Origin: Hydractinia symbiolongicarpus
Taxonomy: Eukaryota; Cnidaria; Hydrozoa; Anthoathecata; Hydractiniidae
DNA: 64,000 nucleotides
Direction: 5' to 3'
Assembly (NCBI RefSeq): GCF_029227915.1
Contig: NC_079885.1
Coordinates: 14,085,001 to 14,149,000, forward strand
Part shown: one piece after another, positions 10,711 to 22,371 of the stretch
Layout: every line of letters begins with the position of its first letter
Numbering within the stretch: the first letter of the stretch is position 1
The notes under the pieces: generated by a model
The model's input: only the letters and a program-made list of their open reading frames with translations
What the model was told of the DNA's origin: nothing
Database searches by the model: none
Program-made: the position numbers and the translations under genes

Positions 10711-11159
10711 ATTGACTTTTCACGTTACATTATTTATCATTACGACTGTGACATATCTTTTTTACGCAATAGCCGCTGAGTAAATCAAGTAAGGGACGTG
10801 ATTAGAAGTTTCTTTCCATTCAAAACGGCTACAATCTTGCTGCAATAAATGCGCCACGTCGCAAATGAATGGATTACGAGCGTCAGACAAAGAAAATGGC
10901 GATGTAGTTACTTTGCTAATTAACTTTGTCATATGAAAATTAAGTCTGCAAGTACCCCAGCTTGCCTTCGTTGGAACTTTTTACCGTAAATCTTAAAGCG
11001 CATGGTTGTCGTAAATAATGGATAGCGCTTGAAAAGAGCTTTCAAATGCACATAAACACGACCTATTTCGGATAATCCAGTCAAGAAATATGACCTTTAA
11101 AGTTTAAACCATTTTCGATGTAATGTGCTAATAAATCGTAGATATCTGCCCGTTTGTTT

Positions 11160-11278
11160 GTCTACGACCATACCACGATGAACACACTTGTTCTCGTCCG
11201 ATCCCGGAAGTTAAGCATCGTCGGGCCGGGATAGTACTTGGATGGGGGACCGCCTGGGAACTCCCGGTGTCGTAGGCT
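11160..11278 (+). rRNA. 5S: 5S rRNA gene, copy 21
   Basis: Full 119 nt with C29T and A45C, the partner of copy 19 at a 1137-bp shift but without G107C. Downstream spacer CTTC. Confidence 0.96.
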
Positions 11279-11728
11279 ATTGACTTTTTCACGTTACATT
11301 ATTTATCATTACGACTGTGACGTATCTTTTTTACGCAATAGCCGCTGAGTAAATCAAGTAAGGGACTTGATTAGAAGTTTCTTTCCCTTCAAAACGGCTA
11401 CGATCTGGCTGCAATAAATGCGCCACGTCTCAAATGAATGGATTACGAGCGTCAGACAAAGAAAATGGCGATGTAGTTAATTTGCTAAATAACTTTGTCA
11501 TATGAAAATTAAATCTGAAAGTACCCTAGATTGCCTTCGTTGGAACTTTTTACCGGAAATCTTAAAGCGCATTGTTGTCGTAATTACTGGATAGCGCTTG
11601 AAATGAGCTTTGAAATGCACATAAACACGATCTATTTCGGATGATCCAGTCAAGAAATATGACCTTTGAAGTTTAAACCATTTTCGATGTAATGTGCTAA
11701 TAAATCGTAGATATCTACCCGTTTGTTT

Positions 11729-11847
11729 GTCTACGACCATACCACGATGAACACACCTGTTCTCGTCCGATCACGGAAGTTAAGCATCGTCGGGCCGGGA
11801 TAGTACTTGGATGGGGGACCGCCTGGGAACTCCCGGTGTCGTAGGCT
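11729..11847 (+). rRNA. 5S: 5S rRNA gene, copy 22 (consensus)
   Basis: Matches consensus throughout; duplicate of copy 20 at a 1137-bp shift, with the same T4 terminator. Downstream spacer ATTC. Confidence 0.98.
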
Positions 11848-12296
11848 ATTGACTTTTCACGTTACATTATTTATCATTACGACTGTGACATATCTTTTTT
11901 ACGCAATAGCCGCTGAGTAAATCAAGTAAGGGACGTGATTAGAAGTTTCTTTCCATTCAAAACGGCTACAATCTTGCTGCAATAAATGCGCCACGTCGCA
12001 AATGAATGGATTACGAGCGTCAGACAAAGAAAATGGCGATGTAGTTACTTTGCTAATTAACTTTGTCATATGAAAATTAAGTCTGCAAGTACCCTCGATT
12101 GCCTTCGTTGGAACTTTCTACCGGAAATCTTAAACCGCATTCTTGTCGTAAAGAATCGATAGCGCTTGAAAAGAGCTTTCAAATGCACATAAACACGACC
12201 TATTTCGGATAATCCAGTCAAGAAATATGACCTTTAAAGTTTAAACCATTTTCGATGTAATGTGCTAATAAATCGTAGATATCTGCCCGTTTGTTT

Positions 12297-12415
12297 GTCT
12301 ACGACCATACCACGATGAACACACCTGTTCTCGTCCGATCACGGAAGTTAAGCATCGTCGGGCCGGGATAGTACTTGGATGGGGGACCGCCTGGGAATTC
12401 CCGGTGTCGTAGGCT
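12297..12415 (+). rRNA. 5S: 5S rRNA gene, copy 23
   Basis: Full 119 nt with only C102T, outside the helix V pairs. T4 terminator. Downstream spacer AAAAAGGG. Confidence 0.97.
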
Positions 12416-12864
12416 ATTGACTTTTCACGTTACATTATTTATCATTACGACTGTGACATATCTTTTTTACGCAATAGCCGCTGAGTAAATCAAGTAAGAG
12501 ACATGATTAGAAGTTGCTTTCCCTTAAAAAGGGCTACAATCTTGCTGCAATAAATGCACCACGTCGCAAATGAATGGATTAAGAGCGTCAGACAAAGAAA
12601 ATGGCGATGTAGTTACTTTGCTAATTAACTTTGTCATATCAATATTAAGTCTGAAAGTACCCCAGCTTGCCTTCGTTGGAACTTTTTACCGTAAATCTTA
12701 AAGCGCATTATTGTCGTAAAGAATGGATAGCGCTTGAAAAGAGCTTTCAAATGCACATAAACACGACCTATTTCGGATAATCCAGTCAAGAAATATGACC
12801 TTTAAAGTTTAAACCATTTTCGATGTAATGTGCTAATAAATCGTAGATATCTGCCCGTTTGTTT

Positions 12865-12983
12865 GTCTACGACCATACCACGATGAACACACCTGTTCTC
12901 GTCCGATCCCGGAAGTTAAGCATCGTCGGGCCGGGATAGTACTTGGATGGGGGACCGCCTGGGAACTCCCGGTGTCGTAGGCT
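12865..12983 (+). rRNA. 5S: 5S rRNA gene, copy 24
   Basis: Full 119 nt with only A45C, a mismatch to U32 at the loop end of helix III. Downstream spacer CTTC. Confidence 0.97.
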
Positions 12984-13433
12984 ATTGACTTTTTCACGTT
13001 ACATTATTTATCATTACGACTGTGACGTATCTTTTTTACGCAATAGCCGCTGAGTAAATCAAGTAAGGGACTTGATTAGAAGTTTCTTTCCCTTCAAAAC
13101 GGCTACGATCTGGCTGCAATAAATGCGCCACGTCTCAAATGAATGGATTACGAGCGTCAGACAAAGAAAATGGCGATGTAGTTAATTTGCTAAATAACTT
13201 TGTCATATGAAAATTAAATCTGAAAGTACCCTAGATTGCCTTCGTTGGAACTTTTTACCGGAAATCTTAAAGCGCATTGTTGTCGTAATTACTGGATAGC
13301 GCTTGAAATGAGCTTTGAAATGCACATAAACACGACCTATTTCGGATGATCCAGTCAAGAAATATGACCTTTGAAGTTTAAACCATTTTCGATGTAATGT
13401 GCTAATAAATCGTAGATATCTATCCGTTTGTTT

Positions 13434-13552
13434 GTCTACGACCATACCACGATGAACACACCTGTTCTCGTCCGATCACGGAAGTTAAGCATCGTCGGGC
13501 CGGGATAGTACTTGGATGGGGGACCGCCTGGGAACTCCCGGTGTCGTAGGCT
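13434..13552 (+). rRNA. 5S: 5S rRNA gene, copy 25 (consensus)
   Basis: Matches consensus throughout. Flank reads GATATCTATCC; T4 terminator. Downstream spacer ATTC with TTTATTTCC in the pyrimidine tract. Confidence 0.98.
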
Positions 13553-14001
13553 ATTGACTTTTCACGTTACATTATTTATCATTACGACTGTGACATATCT
13601 TTTTTACGCAATAGCCGCTGAGTAAATCAAGTAAGGGACGTGATTAGAAGTTTATTTCCATTCAAAACGGCTACAATCTTGCTGCAATAAATGCGCCACG
13701 TCGCAAATGAATGGATTACGAGCGTCAGACAAAGAAAATGGCGATGTAGTTACTTTGCTAATTAACTTTGTCATATGAAAATTAAGTCTGCAAGTACCCT
13801 CGATTGCCTTCGTTGGAACTTTTTACCGGAAATCTTAAAGCGCATTCTTGTCGTAAAGAATCGATAGCGCTTAAAAAGAGCTTTCAAATGCACATAAACA
13901 CTACCTATTTCCGATCACCCAGTCAAGAAATATGATCTTTAAAATTTGAACCATTTTCGATGTAATGTGCTAATAGATCGTAGATATCTGCCCGTATGTT
14001 T

Positions 14002-14120
14002 GTCTACCACCATACCACGATGAACACACCTGTTCTCGTCCGATCACGGAAGTTAAGCATCGTCGGGCCGGGATAGTACTTTGATGGGGGACCGCCTGGG
14101 ATCTCCCGGTGTCGTAGGCT
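14002..14120 (+). rRNA. 5S: 5S rRNA gene, copy 26
   Basis: Full 119 nt with G7C (mismatch to C112 in helix I), G81T in box C (mismatch to C95) and A101T. TATA-like box is AATAGAT. Possibly inactive. Downstream spacer ATTC. Confidence 0.92.
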
Positions 14121-14569
14121 ATTGACTTTTTCACGTTACATTATTTACCATTACGACTGTGACGTATCTTTTTTACGCAATAGCCGCTGAGTAAATCAAG
14201 TAAGGGGTTTGATTAGAAGTTTCTTTCCATTCAAAACGGCTACAATCTTGCTGCAATAAATGCGCCACGTCGCAAATGAATGGATTACGAGCGTCAGACA
14301 AAGAAATTGGCGATGTACTCACTTTGCTAACTAACTTTGTCATATGAAAATTAAGTCTGGAAATACCCTAGATTGCATTCGTTGGAACTTTTTACTGGAA
14401 ATCTTAAAGCGCATGGTTGTCGTAAATAATGGATAGCGCTTAAAAAGAGCTTTCAAATGCACATAAACATGACCTATTTCGGATAATCCAGTCAAGAAAT
14501 ATAAATTCAAAGTTTAAACCATTTTCGATGTAATGTGCTAATAAATCGTAGATATCTGCCCGTTTGTTT

Positions 14570-14688
14570 GTCTACGACCATACCACGATGAACACACCTG
14601 TTCTCGTCTGATCACGGAAGTTAAGCATCGTAGGGCCGGGATAGTACTTGGATGGGGGACCGCCTGGGAACTCCCAGTGTCGTAGGCT
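14570..14688 (+). rRNA. 5S: 5S rRNA gene, copy 27
   Basis: Full 119 nt with C40T (loop), C63A (bulge) and G107A (breaks C68-G107 in helix V). Preceding spacer has AAATATAAATTCAAAG in place of AAATATGACCTTTAAAG. Downstream spacer AATC. Confidence 0.95.
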
Positions 14689-15137
14689 ATTGACTTTTTC
14701 ACGTTACATTATTTATCATTACGACTGTGACGTATCTTTTTTACGCAATAGCCGCTGAGTAAATCAAGTAAGGGACTTGATTAGAAGTTTCTTTCCAATC
14801 AAAACGGCTACGATCTGGCTGCAATAAATGCGCCACGTCTGAAATGAATGGATTACGAGCGTCAGACAAAGAAAATGGCGACGTAGTTAATTTGCTAAAT
14901 AACTTTGTCATATGAAAATTAAATCTGAAATTACCCTAGATTGCCTTCGTTGGAACTTTTTACCGGAAATTTTAAGGCGCATTGTTTTCGTAATTACTGG
15001 ATAGCGCTTGAAATGAGCTTTCAAATGCACATAAACATGACCTATTTCGGATAATCCAGTCAAGAAATATATATTCAAAGTTTAAACCATTTTCGATGTA
15101 ATGTGCTAATAAATCGTAGATATCTGCCCGTTTGTTT

Positions 15138-15256
15138 GTCTACGACCATACCACGATGAACACACCTGTTCTCGTCCGATCACGGAAGTTAAGCATCGTC
15201 GGGCCGGGATAGTACTTGGATGGGGGACCGCCTGGGAACTCCCAGTGTCGTAGGCT
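15138..15256 (+). rRNA. 5S: 5S rRNA gene, copy 28
   Basis: Full 119 nt with only G107A, a helix V mismatch. T6 terminator. Downstream spacer ATTC. Confidence 0.96.
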
Positions 15257-15706
15257 ATTGACTTTTTTACGTTACATTATTTATCATTACGACTGTGACA
15301 TATCTTTTTTACGCAATAGCCGCTGAGTAAATCAAGTAAGGGACGTGATTAAAAGTTTCTTTCCATTCAAAACGGCTACAATCTTGCTGCAATAAATGCA
15401 CCACGTCGCATTTGAATGGATTAAGAGCGTCAGACAAAGAAAATGGCGATGTAGTTACTTTGCTAATTAACTTTGTCATATGAATATTAAGTCTGAAAGT
15501 ACCCCAGCTTGCCTTCGTTGGAACTTTTTACCGGAAATCTTAAAGCGCATGGTTGTCGTAAATAATGGATAGCGCTTGAAAAGAGCTTTCAAATGCACAT
15601 AAACACGACCTATTTCGGATAATCCAGTCAAGAAATATGACCTTTAAAGTTTAAACCATTTTCGATGTAATGTGCTAATAAATCGTAGATATCTGCCCGT
15701 TTGTTT

Positions 15707-15825
15707 GTCTACGACCATACCACGATGAACACACCTGTTCTCGTCCGATCACGGAAGTTAAGCATCGTCGGGCCGGGATAGTACTTGGATGGGGGACCGC
15801 CTGGGAATTCCCGGTGTCGTAGGCT
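15707..15825 (+). rRNA. 5S: 5S rRNA gene, copy 29
   Basis: Full 119 nt with C102T, as in copy 23; T4 terminator. Downstream spacer is the hybrid CCATTCAAAAGGG. Confidence 0.96.
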
Positions 15826-16274
15826 ATTGACTTTTCACGTTACATTATTTATCATTACGACTGTGACATATCTTTTTTACGCAATAGCCGCTGAGTAAAT
15901 CAAGTAAGGGACGTGATTAGAAGTTTATTTCCATTCAAAAGGGCTACAATCGTGCTGCAATAAATGCGCCACGTCGCAAATGAATGGATTACGAGCGTCA
16001 GACAAAGAAAATGGCGATGTAGTTACTTTGCTAATTAACTTTGTCATATGAAAATTAAGTCTGCAAGTACCCTCGATTGCCATCGTTGGAACTTTTTACC
16101 GGAAATCTTAAAGCGCATTCTTGTCGTAAAGAATCGATAGCGCTTAAAAAGAGCTTTCAAATGCACATAAACACGACCTATTTCCGATCACCCAGTCAAG
16201 AAATATGATCTTTAAAATTTGAACCATTTTCGATGTAATGTGCTAATAGATCGTAGATATCTGCCCGTATGTTT

Positions 16275-16393
16275 GTCTACGACCATACCACGATGAACAC
16301 ACCTGTTCTCGTCCGATCACGGAAGTTAAGCATCGTCGGGCCGGGATAGTACTTTGATGGGGGACCGCCTGGGATCTCCCGGTGTCGTAGGCT
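16275..16393 (+). rRNA. 5S: 5S rRNA gene, copy 30
   Basis: Full 119 nt with G81T (box C, helix IV) and A101T; AATAGAT upstream. Partner of copy 26 at 2273 bp but with G7 intact. Downstream spacer ATTC. Confidence 0.94.
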
Positions 16394-16842
16394 ATTGACT
16401 TTTTCACGTTACATTATTTATCATTACGACTGTGACGTATCTTTTTTACGCAATAGCCGCTGAGTAAATCAAGTAAGGGACTTGATTAGAAGTTTCTTTC
16501 CATTCAAAACGGCTACAATCTTGCTGCAATAAATGCGCCACGTCGCAAATGAATGGATTACGAGCGTCAGACAAAGAAATTGGCGATGTACTTACTTTGC
16601 TAACTAACTTTGTCATATGAAAATTAAGTCTGAAAATACCCTAGATTGCATTCGTTGGAACTTTTTACTGGAAATCTTAAAGCGCATGGTTGTCGTAAAT
16701 AATGGATAGCGCTTAAAAAGAGCTTTCAAATGCACATAAACATGACCTATTTCGGATAATCCAGTCAAGAAATATATATTCAAAGTTTAAACCATTTTCG
16801 ATGTAATGTGCTAATAAATCGTAGATATCTGCCCGTTTGTTT

Positions 16843-16961
16843 GTCTACGACCATACCACGATGAACACACCTGTTCTCGTCCGATCACGGAAGTTAAGCA
16901 TCGTAGGGCCGGGATAGTACTTGGATGGGGGACCGCCTGGGAACTCCCAGTGTCGTAGGCT
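16843..16961 (+). rRNA. 5S: 5S rRNA gene, copy 31
   Basis: Full 119 nt with C63A and G107A; partner of copy 27. Downstream spacer AATC. Confidence 0.96.
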
Positions 16962-17411
16962 ATTGACTTTTTCACGTTACATTATTTATCATTACGACTG
17001 TGACGTATCTTTTTTACGCAATAGCCGCTGAGTAAATCAAGTAAGGGACTTGATTAGAAGTTTCTTTCCAATCAAAACGGCTACGATCTGGCTGCAATAA
17101 ATGCGCCACGTCTGAAATGAATGGATTACGAGCGTCAGACAAAGAAAATGGCGACGTAGTTAATTTGCTAAATAACTTTGTCATATGAAAATTAAATCTG
17201 AAATTACCCTAGATTGCCTTCGTTGGAACTTTTTACCGGAAATCTTAAGGCGCATTGTTGTCGTAATTACTGGATAGCGCTTGAAATGAGCTTTCAAATG
17301 CACATAAACACGACCTATTTCGGATAATCCAGTCAAGAATTATGACCTTTAAAGTTTAAACCATTTTCGATGTAATGTGCTAATAAATCGTAGATATCTG
17401 CCCGTTTGTTT

Positions 17412-17530
17412 GTCTACGACCATACCACGATGAACACACCTGTTCTCGTCCGATCACGGAAGTTAAGCATCGTCGGGCCGGGATAGTACTTGGATGGGGG
17501 ACCGCCTGGGAACTCCCGGTGTCGTAGGCT
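17412..17530 (+). rRNA. 5S: 5S rRNA gene, copy 32 (consensus)
   Basis: Matches consensus throughout, with a T6 terminator. It leads the pseudogene cluster. Downstream spacer is ATTC with TTTCTATTC. Confidence 0.98.
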
Positions 17531-17980
17531 ATTGACTTTTTTACGTTACATTATTTATCATTACGACTGTGACATATCTTTTTTACGCAATAGCCGCTGA
17601 GTAAATCAAGTAAGGGACGTGATTAGAAGTTTCTTTCTATTCAAAACGGCTACAATCTTGCTGCAATAAATGCGCCACGTCGCAAATGAATGGATTAAGA
17701 GCGTCAGACAAAGAAAATGGCGATGTAGTTACTTTGCTAATTAACTTTGTCATATGAAAATTAAGTCTGCAAGTACCCCAGATTGCCTTCGTTGGAACTT
17801 TTTACCGGAAATCTTAAAGCGCATTATTGTCGTAAAGAATCGATAGCGCTTAAAAAGAGCTTTCAAATGCACATAAACACGACCTATTTCCGATCACCCA
17901 GTCAAGAAATATGATCTTTAAAGTTTGAATCATTTTCGATGTAATGTGCTAATAGATCGTAGATATCTGCCCGTATGTTT

Positions 17981-18043
17981 GTCTACAACCATACCACGAT
18001 GAACACACCTGTTCTCGTCTGGGAACTCCCGGTGTCGTAGGCT
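17981..18043 (+). pseudogene. 5S pseudogene lacking internal promoter, copy 33
   Basis: 63 nt with the 40-95 deletion, G7A and AATAGAT. First of a back-to-back pair of short copies. Downstream spacer ATTC with AAAACAGC. Confidence 0.95.
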
Positions 18044-18493
18044 ATTGACTTTTTCACGTTACATTATTTATCATTACGACTGTGACATATCTTTTTTACG
18101 CAATAGCCGCTGAGTAAATCAAGTAAGGGACGTGATTAGAAGTTTCTTTCCATTCAAAACAGCTACAATCTTGCTGCAATAAATGCGCCACGTCGCAAAT
18201 GAATGGATTACGAGCGTCAGACAAAGAAAATGGCGATGTAGTTACTTTGCTAATTAACTTTGTCATATGAAAATTAAGTCTGCAAGTACCCTCGATTGCC
18301 TTCGTTGGAACTTTTTACCGGAAATCTTAAAGCGCATTATTGTCGTAAAGAATCGATAGCGCTTAAAAAGAGCTTTCAAATGCACATAAACACGACCTAT
18401 TTCCGATCACCCAGTCAAGAAATATGATTTTTAAAGTTTGAATCATTTTCGATGTAATGTGCTAATAGATCGTAGATATCTGCCTGTATGTTT

Positions 18494-18556
18494 GTCTACA
18501 ACCATACCACGATGAACACACCTGTTCTCGTCTGGGAACTCCCGGTGTCGTAGGCT
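18494..18556 (+). pseudogene. 5S pseudogene lacking internal promoter, copy 34
   Basis: 63 nt, same deletion and G7A. The 513-nt period from copy 33 equals a normal unit minus the 56-nt deletion. Upstream flank reads CTGCCTGTATG. Downstream spacer ATTC. Confidence 0.95.
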
Positions 18557-19006
18557 ATTGACTTTTTCACGTTACATTATTTATCATTACGACTGTGACA
18601 TATCTTTTTTACGCAATAGCCGCTGAGTAAATCAAGTAAGGGACGTGATTAGAAGTTTCTTTCCATTCAAAACGGCTACAATCTTGCTGCAATAAATGCG
18701 CCACGTCGCAAATGAATGGATTACGAGCGTCAGACAAAGAAAATGGCGATGTAGTTACTTTGCTAATTAACTTTGTCATATGAAAATTAAGTCTGCAAGT
18801 ACCCTCGATTGCCTTCGTTGGAACTTTTTACCGGAAATCTTAAAGCGCATTCTTGTCGTAAAGAATCGATAGCGCTTAAAAAGAGCTTTCAAATGCACAT
18901 AAACACGACCTATTTCCGATCACCCAGTCAAGAAATATGATCTTTAAAGTTTGAACCATTTTCGATGTAATGTGCTAATAAATCGTAGATATCTGCCCGT
19001 TTGTTT

Positions 19007-19125
19007 GTCTACGACCATACCACGATGAACACACCTGTTCTCGTCCGATCACGGAAGTTAAGCATCGTCGGGCCGGGATAGTACTTGGATGGGGGACCGC
19101 CTGGGAACTCCCGGTGTCGTAGGCT
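19007..19125 (+). rRNA. 5S: 5S rRNA gene, copy 35 (consensus)
   Basis: Matches consensus throughout; T6 terminator. It is the only complete gene among the short copies between 17981 and 20664. Downstream spacer ATTC. Confidence 0.98.
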
Positions 19126-19575
19126 ATTGACTTTTTTACGTTACATTATTTATCATTACGACTGTGACATATCTTTTTTACGCAATAGCCGCTGAGTAAA
19201 TCAAGTAAGGGACGTGATTAGAAGTTTCTTTCCATTCAAAACGGCTACAATCTTGCTGCAATAAATGCGCCACGTCGCAAATGAATGGATTAAGAGCGTC
19301 AGACAAAGAAAATGGCGATGTAGTTACTTTGCTAATTAACTTTGTCATATGAAAATTAAGTCTGCAAGTACCCCAGATTGCCTTCGTTGGAACTTTTTAC
19401 CGGAAATCTTAAAGCGCATTATTGTCGTAAAGAATCGATAGCGCTTAAAAAGAGCTTTCAAATGCACATAAACACGACCTATTTCCGATCACCCAGTCAA
19501 GAAATATGATCTTTAAAGTTTGAATCATTTTCGATGTAATGTGCTAATAGATCGTAGATATCTGCCCGTATGTTT

Positions 19576-19638
19576 GTCTACAACCATACCACGATGAACA
19601 CACCTGTTCTCGTCTGGGAACTCCCGGTGTCGTAGGCT
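19576..19638 (+). pseudogene. 5S pseudogene lacking internal promoter, copy 36
   Basis: 63 nt with the 40-95 deletion, G7A and AATAGAT. First of three consecutive short copies. Downstream spacer ATTC. Confidence 0.95.
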
Positions 19639-20088
19639 ATTGACTTTTTCACGTTACATTATTTATCATTACGACTGTGACATATCTTTTTTACGCAATA
19701 GCCGCTGAGTAAATCAAGTAAGGGACGTGATTAGAAGTTTCTTTCCATTCAAAACGGCTACAATCTTGCTGCAATAAATGCGCCACGTCGCAAATGAATG
19801 GATTAAGAGCGTCAGACAAAGAAAATGGCGATGTAGTTACTTTGCTAATTAACTTTGTCATATGAAAATTAAGTCTGCAAGTACCCCAGATTGCCTTCGT
19901 TGGAACTTTTTACCGGAAATCTTAAAGCGCATTATTGTCGTAAAGAATCGATAGCGCTTAAAAAGAGCTTTCAAATGCACATAAACACGACCTATTTCCG
20001 ATCACCCAGTCAAGAAATATGATCTTTAAAATTTGAATCATTTTCGATGTAATGTGCTAATAGATCGTAGATATCTGCCCGTATGTTT

Positions 20089-20151
20089 GTCTACAACCAT
20101 ACCACGATGAACACACCTGTTCTCGTCTGGGAACTCCCGGTGTCGTAGGCT
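20089..20151 (+). pseudogene. 5S pseudogene lacking internal promoter, copy 37
   Basis: 63 nt, same deletion and G7A. The downstream spacer with AAAACAGC matches the one after copy 33, which supports the 1595-bp higher-order repeat. Confidence 0.95.
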
Positions 20152-20601
20152 ATTGACTTTTTCACGTTACATTATTTATCATTACGACTGTGACATATCT
20201 TTTTTACGCAATAGCCGCTGAGTAAATCAAGTAAGGGACGTGATTAGAAGTTTCTTTCCATTCAAAACAGCTACAATCTTGCTGCAATAAATGCGCCACG
20301 TCGCAAATGAATGGATTACGAGCGTCAGACAAAGAAAATGGCGATGTAGTTACTTTGCTAATTAACTTTGTCATATGAAAATTAAGTCTGCAAGTACCCT
20401 CGATTGCCTTCGTTGGAACTTTTTACCGGAAATCTTAAAGCGCATTATTGTCGTAAAGAATCGATAGCGCTTAAAAAGAGCTTTCAAATGCACATAAACA
20501 CGACCTATTTCCGATCACCCAGTCAAGAAATATGATCTTTAAAGTTTGAATCATTTTCGATGTAATGTGCTAATAGATCGTAGATATCTGCCCGTATGTT
20601 T

Positions 20602-20664
20602 GTCTACAACCATACCACGATGAACACACCTGTTCTCGTCTGGGAACTCCCGGTGTCGTAGGCT
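20602..20664 (+). pseudogene. 5S pseudogene lacking internal promoter, copy 38
   Basis: 63 nt, same deletion and G7A; last short copy in the window. Downstream spacer ATTC. Confidence 0.95.
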
Positions 20665-21114
20665 ATTGACTTTTTCACGTTACATTATTTATCATTACGA
20701 CTGTGACATATCTTTTTTACGCAATAGCCGCTGAGTAAATCAAGTAAGGGACGTGATTAGAAGTTTCTTTCCATTCAAAACGGCTACAATCTTGCTGCAA
20801 TAAATGCGCCACGTCGCAAATGAATGGATTACGAGCGTCAGACAAAGAAAATGGCGATGTAGTTACTTTGCTAATTAACTTTGTCATATGAAAATTAAGT
20901 CTGCAAGTACCCTCGATTGCCTTCGTTGGAACTTTTTACCGGAAATCTTAAAGCGCATTCTTGTCGTAAAGAATCGATAGCGCTTAAAAAGAGCTTTCAA
21001 ATGCACATAAACACGACCTATTTCCGATCACCCAGTCAAGAAATATGATCTTTAAAGTTTGAACCATTTTCGATGTAATGTGCTAATTGATCGTAGATAT
21101 CTGCCCGTTTGTTT

Positions 21115-21233
21115 GTCTACGACCATACCACGATGAACACACCTGTTCTCGTCCGATCCCGGAAGTTAAGCATCGTCGGGCCGGGATAGTACTTTGATGG
21201 GGGACCGCCTGGGATCTCCCGGTGTCGTAGGCT
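21115..21233 (+). rRNA. 5S: 5S rRNA gene, copy 39
   Basis: Full 119 nt with A45C, G81T (box C) and A101T. TATA-like box is AATTGAT; T6 terminator. Downstream spacer AATC. Confidence 0.94.
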
Positions 21234-21683
21234 ATTGACTTTTTTACGTTACATTATTTATCATTACGACTGTGACGTATCTTTTTTACGCAATAGCCGC
21301 TGAGTAAATCAAGTAAGGGACTTGATTAGAAGTTTCTTTCCAATCAAAACGGCTACGATCTGGCTGCAATAAATGCGCCACGTCTCAAATGAATGGATTA
21401 CGAGCGTCAGACAAAGAAAATGGCGACGTAGTTAATTTGCTAAATAACTTTGTCATATGAAAATTAAATCTGAAAGTACCCTAGATTGCCTTCGTTGGAA
21501 CTTTTACCCGGAAATCTTAAAGCGCATTGTTGTCGTAATTACTCGATAGCGCTTGAAATGAGCTTTCAAATGCACATAAACACGACCTATTTCGGATGAT
21601 CCAGTCCAGAAATATGACCTTTAAAGTTTAAACCATTTTCGATGTAATGTGCTAATAAATCGTAGATATCTGCCCGTTTGTTT

Positions 21684-21802
21684 GTCTACGACAATACCAC
21701 GATGAACACACCTGTTCTCGTCCGATCACGGAAGTTAAGCATCGTCGGGCCGGGATAGTACTTGGATGGGGGACCGCCTGGGAACTCCCGGTGTCGTAGG
21801 CT
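21684..21802 (+). rRNA. 5S: 5S rRNA gene, copy 40
   Basis: Full 119 nt with only C10A at the helix I junction. Downstream spacer ATTC. Confidence 0.97.
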
Positions 21803-22252
21803 ATTGACTTTTTCACGTTACATTATTTATCATTACGACTGTGACATATCTTTTTTACGCAATAGCCGCTGAGTAAATCAAGTAAGGGACGTGATTAGAA
21901 GTTTCTTTCCATTCAAAACGGCTACAATCTTGCTGCAATAAATGCGCCACGTCGCAAATGAATGGATTACGAGCCTCAGACAAAGAAAATGGCGATGTAG
22001 TTACTTTGCTAATTAACTTTGTTATATGAAAATTAAGTCTGCAAGTACCTTCGATTGCCTTCGTTGGAACTTTTTACCGGAAATCTTAAAGCGCATTATT
22101 GTCGTAAAGAATCGATAGCGCTTAAAAAGAGCTTTCAAATGCACATAAACACGACCTATTTCCGATCACCCAGTCAAGAAATATGATCTTTAAAGTTTGA
22201 ACCATTTTCGATGTAATGTGCTAATAGATCGTAGATATCTGCCCGTATGTTT

Positions 22253-22371
22253 GTCTACGACCATACCACGATGAACACACCTGTTCTCGTCCGATCACGG
22301 AAGTTAAGCATCGTCGGGCCGGGATAGTACTTTGATGGGGGACCGCCTGGGATCTCCCGGTGTCGTAGGCT
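22253..22371 (+). rRNA. 5S: 5S rRNA gene, copy 41
   Basis: Full 119 nt with G81T and A101T, and AATAGAT upstream; same allele and flank as copy 30. Downstream spacer AATC. Confidence 0.94.

Larger units (their letters stand above)
10023..12296 (+). repeat. Two-unit duplication, period 1137 bp
   Basis: The genes at 10023 and 11160 share C29T and A45C; those at 10592 and 11729 are both consensus and share GATATCTACCC upstream and CTTTGAAATG plus ACGATCTATTTC in the preceding spacer. A related copy of the second unit lies at 13434 with GATATCTATCC. Confidence 0.75.
13434..17980 (+). repeat. Four-unit higher-order repeat, period about 2273 bp
   Basis: Gene pairs 13434/15707, 14002/16275, 14570/16843 and 15138/17412 follow the same order of spacer types. 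G81T with A101T is shared at 14002 and 16275; C63A with G107A at 14570 and 16843. Several single-base differences show it is older, or more edited by conversion, than the 2783-bp repeat. Confidence 0.65.
17412..21114 (+). repeat. Pseudogene-rich higher-order repeat, period 1595 bp
   Basis: The order is full gene, short, short, full gene, short, short, short. Units at 17412, 17981 and 18494 match those at 19007, 19576/20089 and 20602. The full genes at 17412 and 19007 are consensus and both have the T6 terminator. The five short copies share G7A and AATAGAT. Confidence 0.75.

Noticed and set aside
17981-20664. The 63-nt element as a new small RNA gene in its own right
   Set aside because: It is exactly the 5S gene with one internal deletion, it lacks the Pol III internal promoter, and most copies have a helix I mismatch. 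Without transcript data, pseudogene is the simpler reading.
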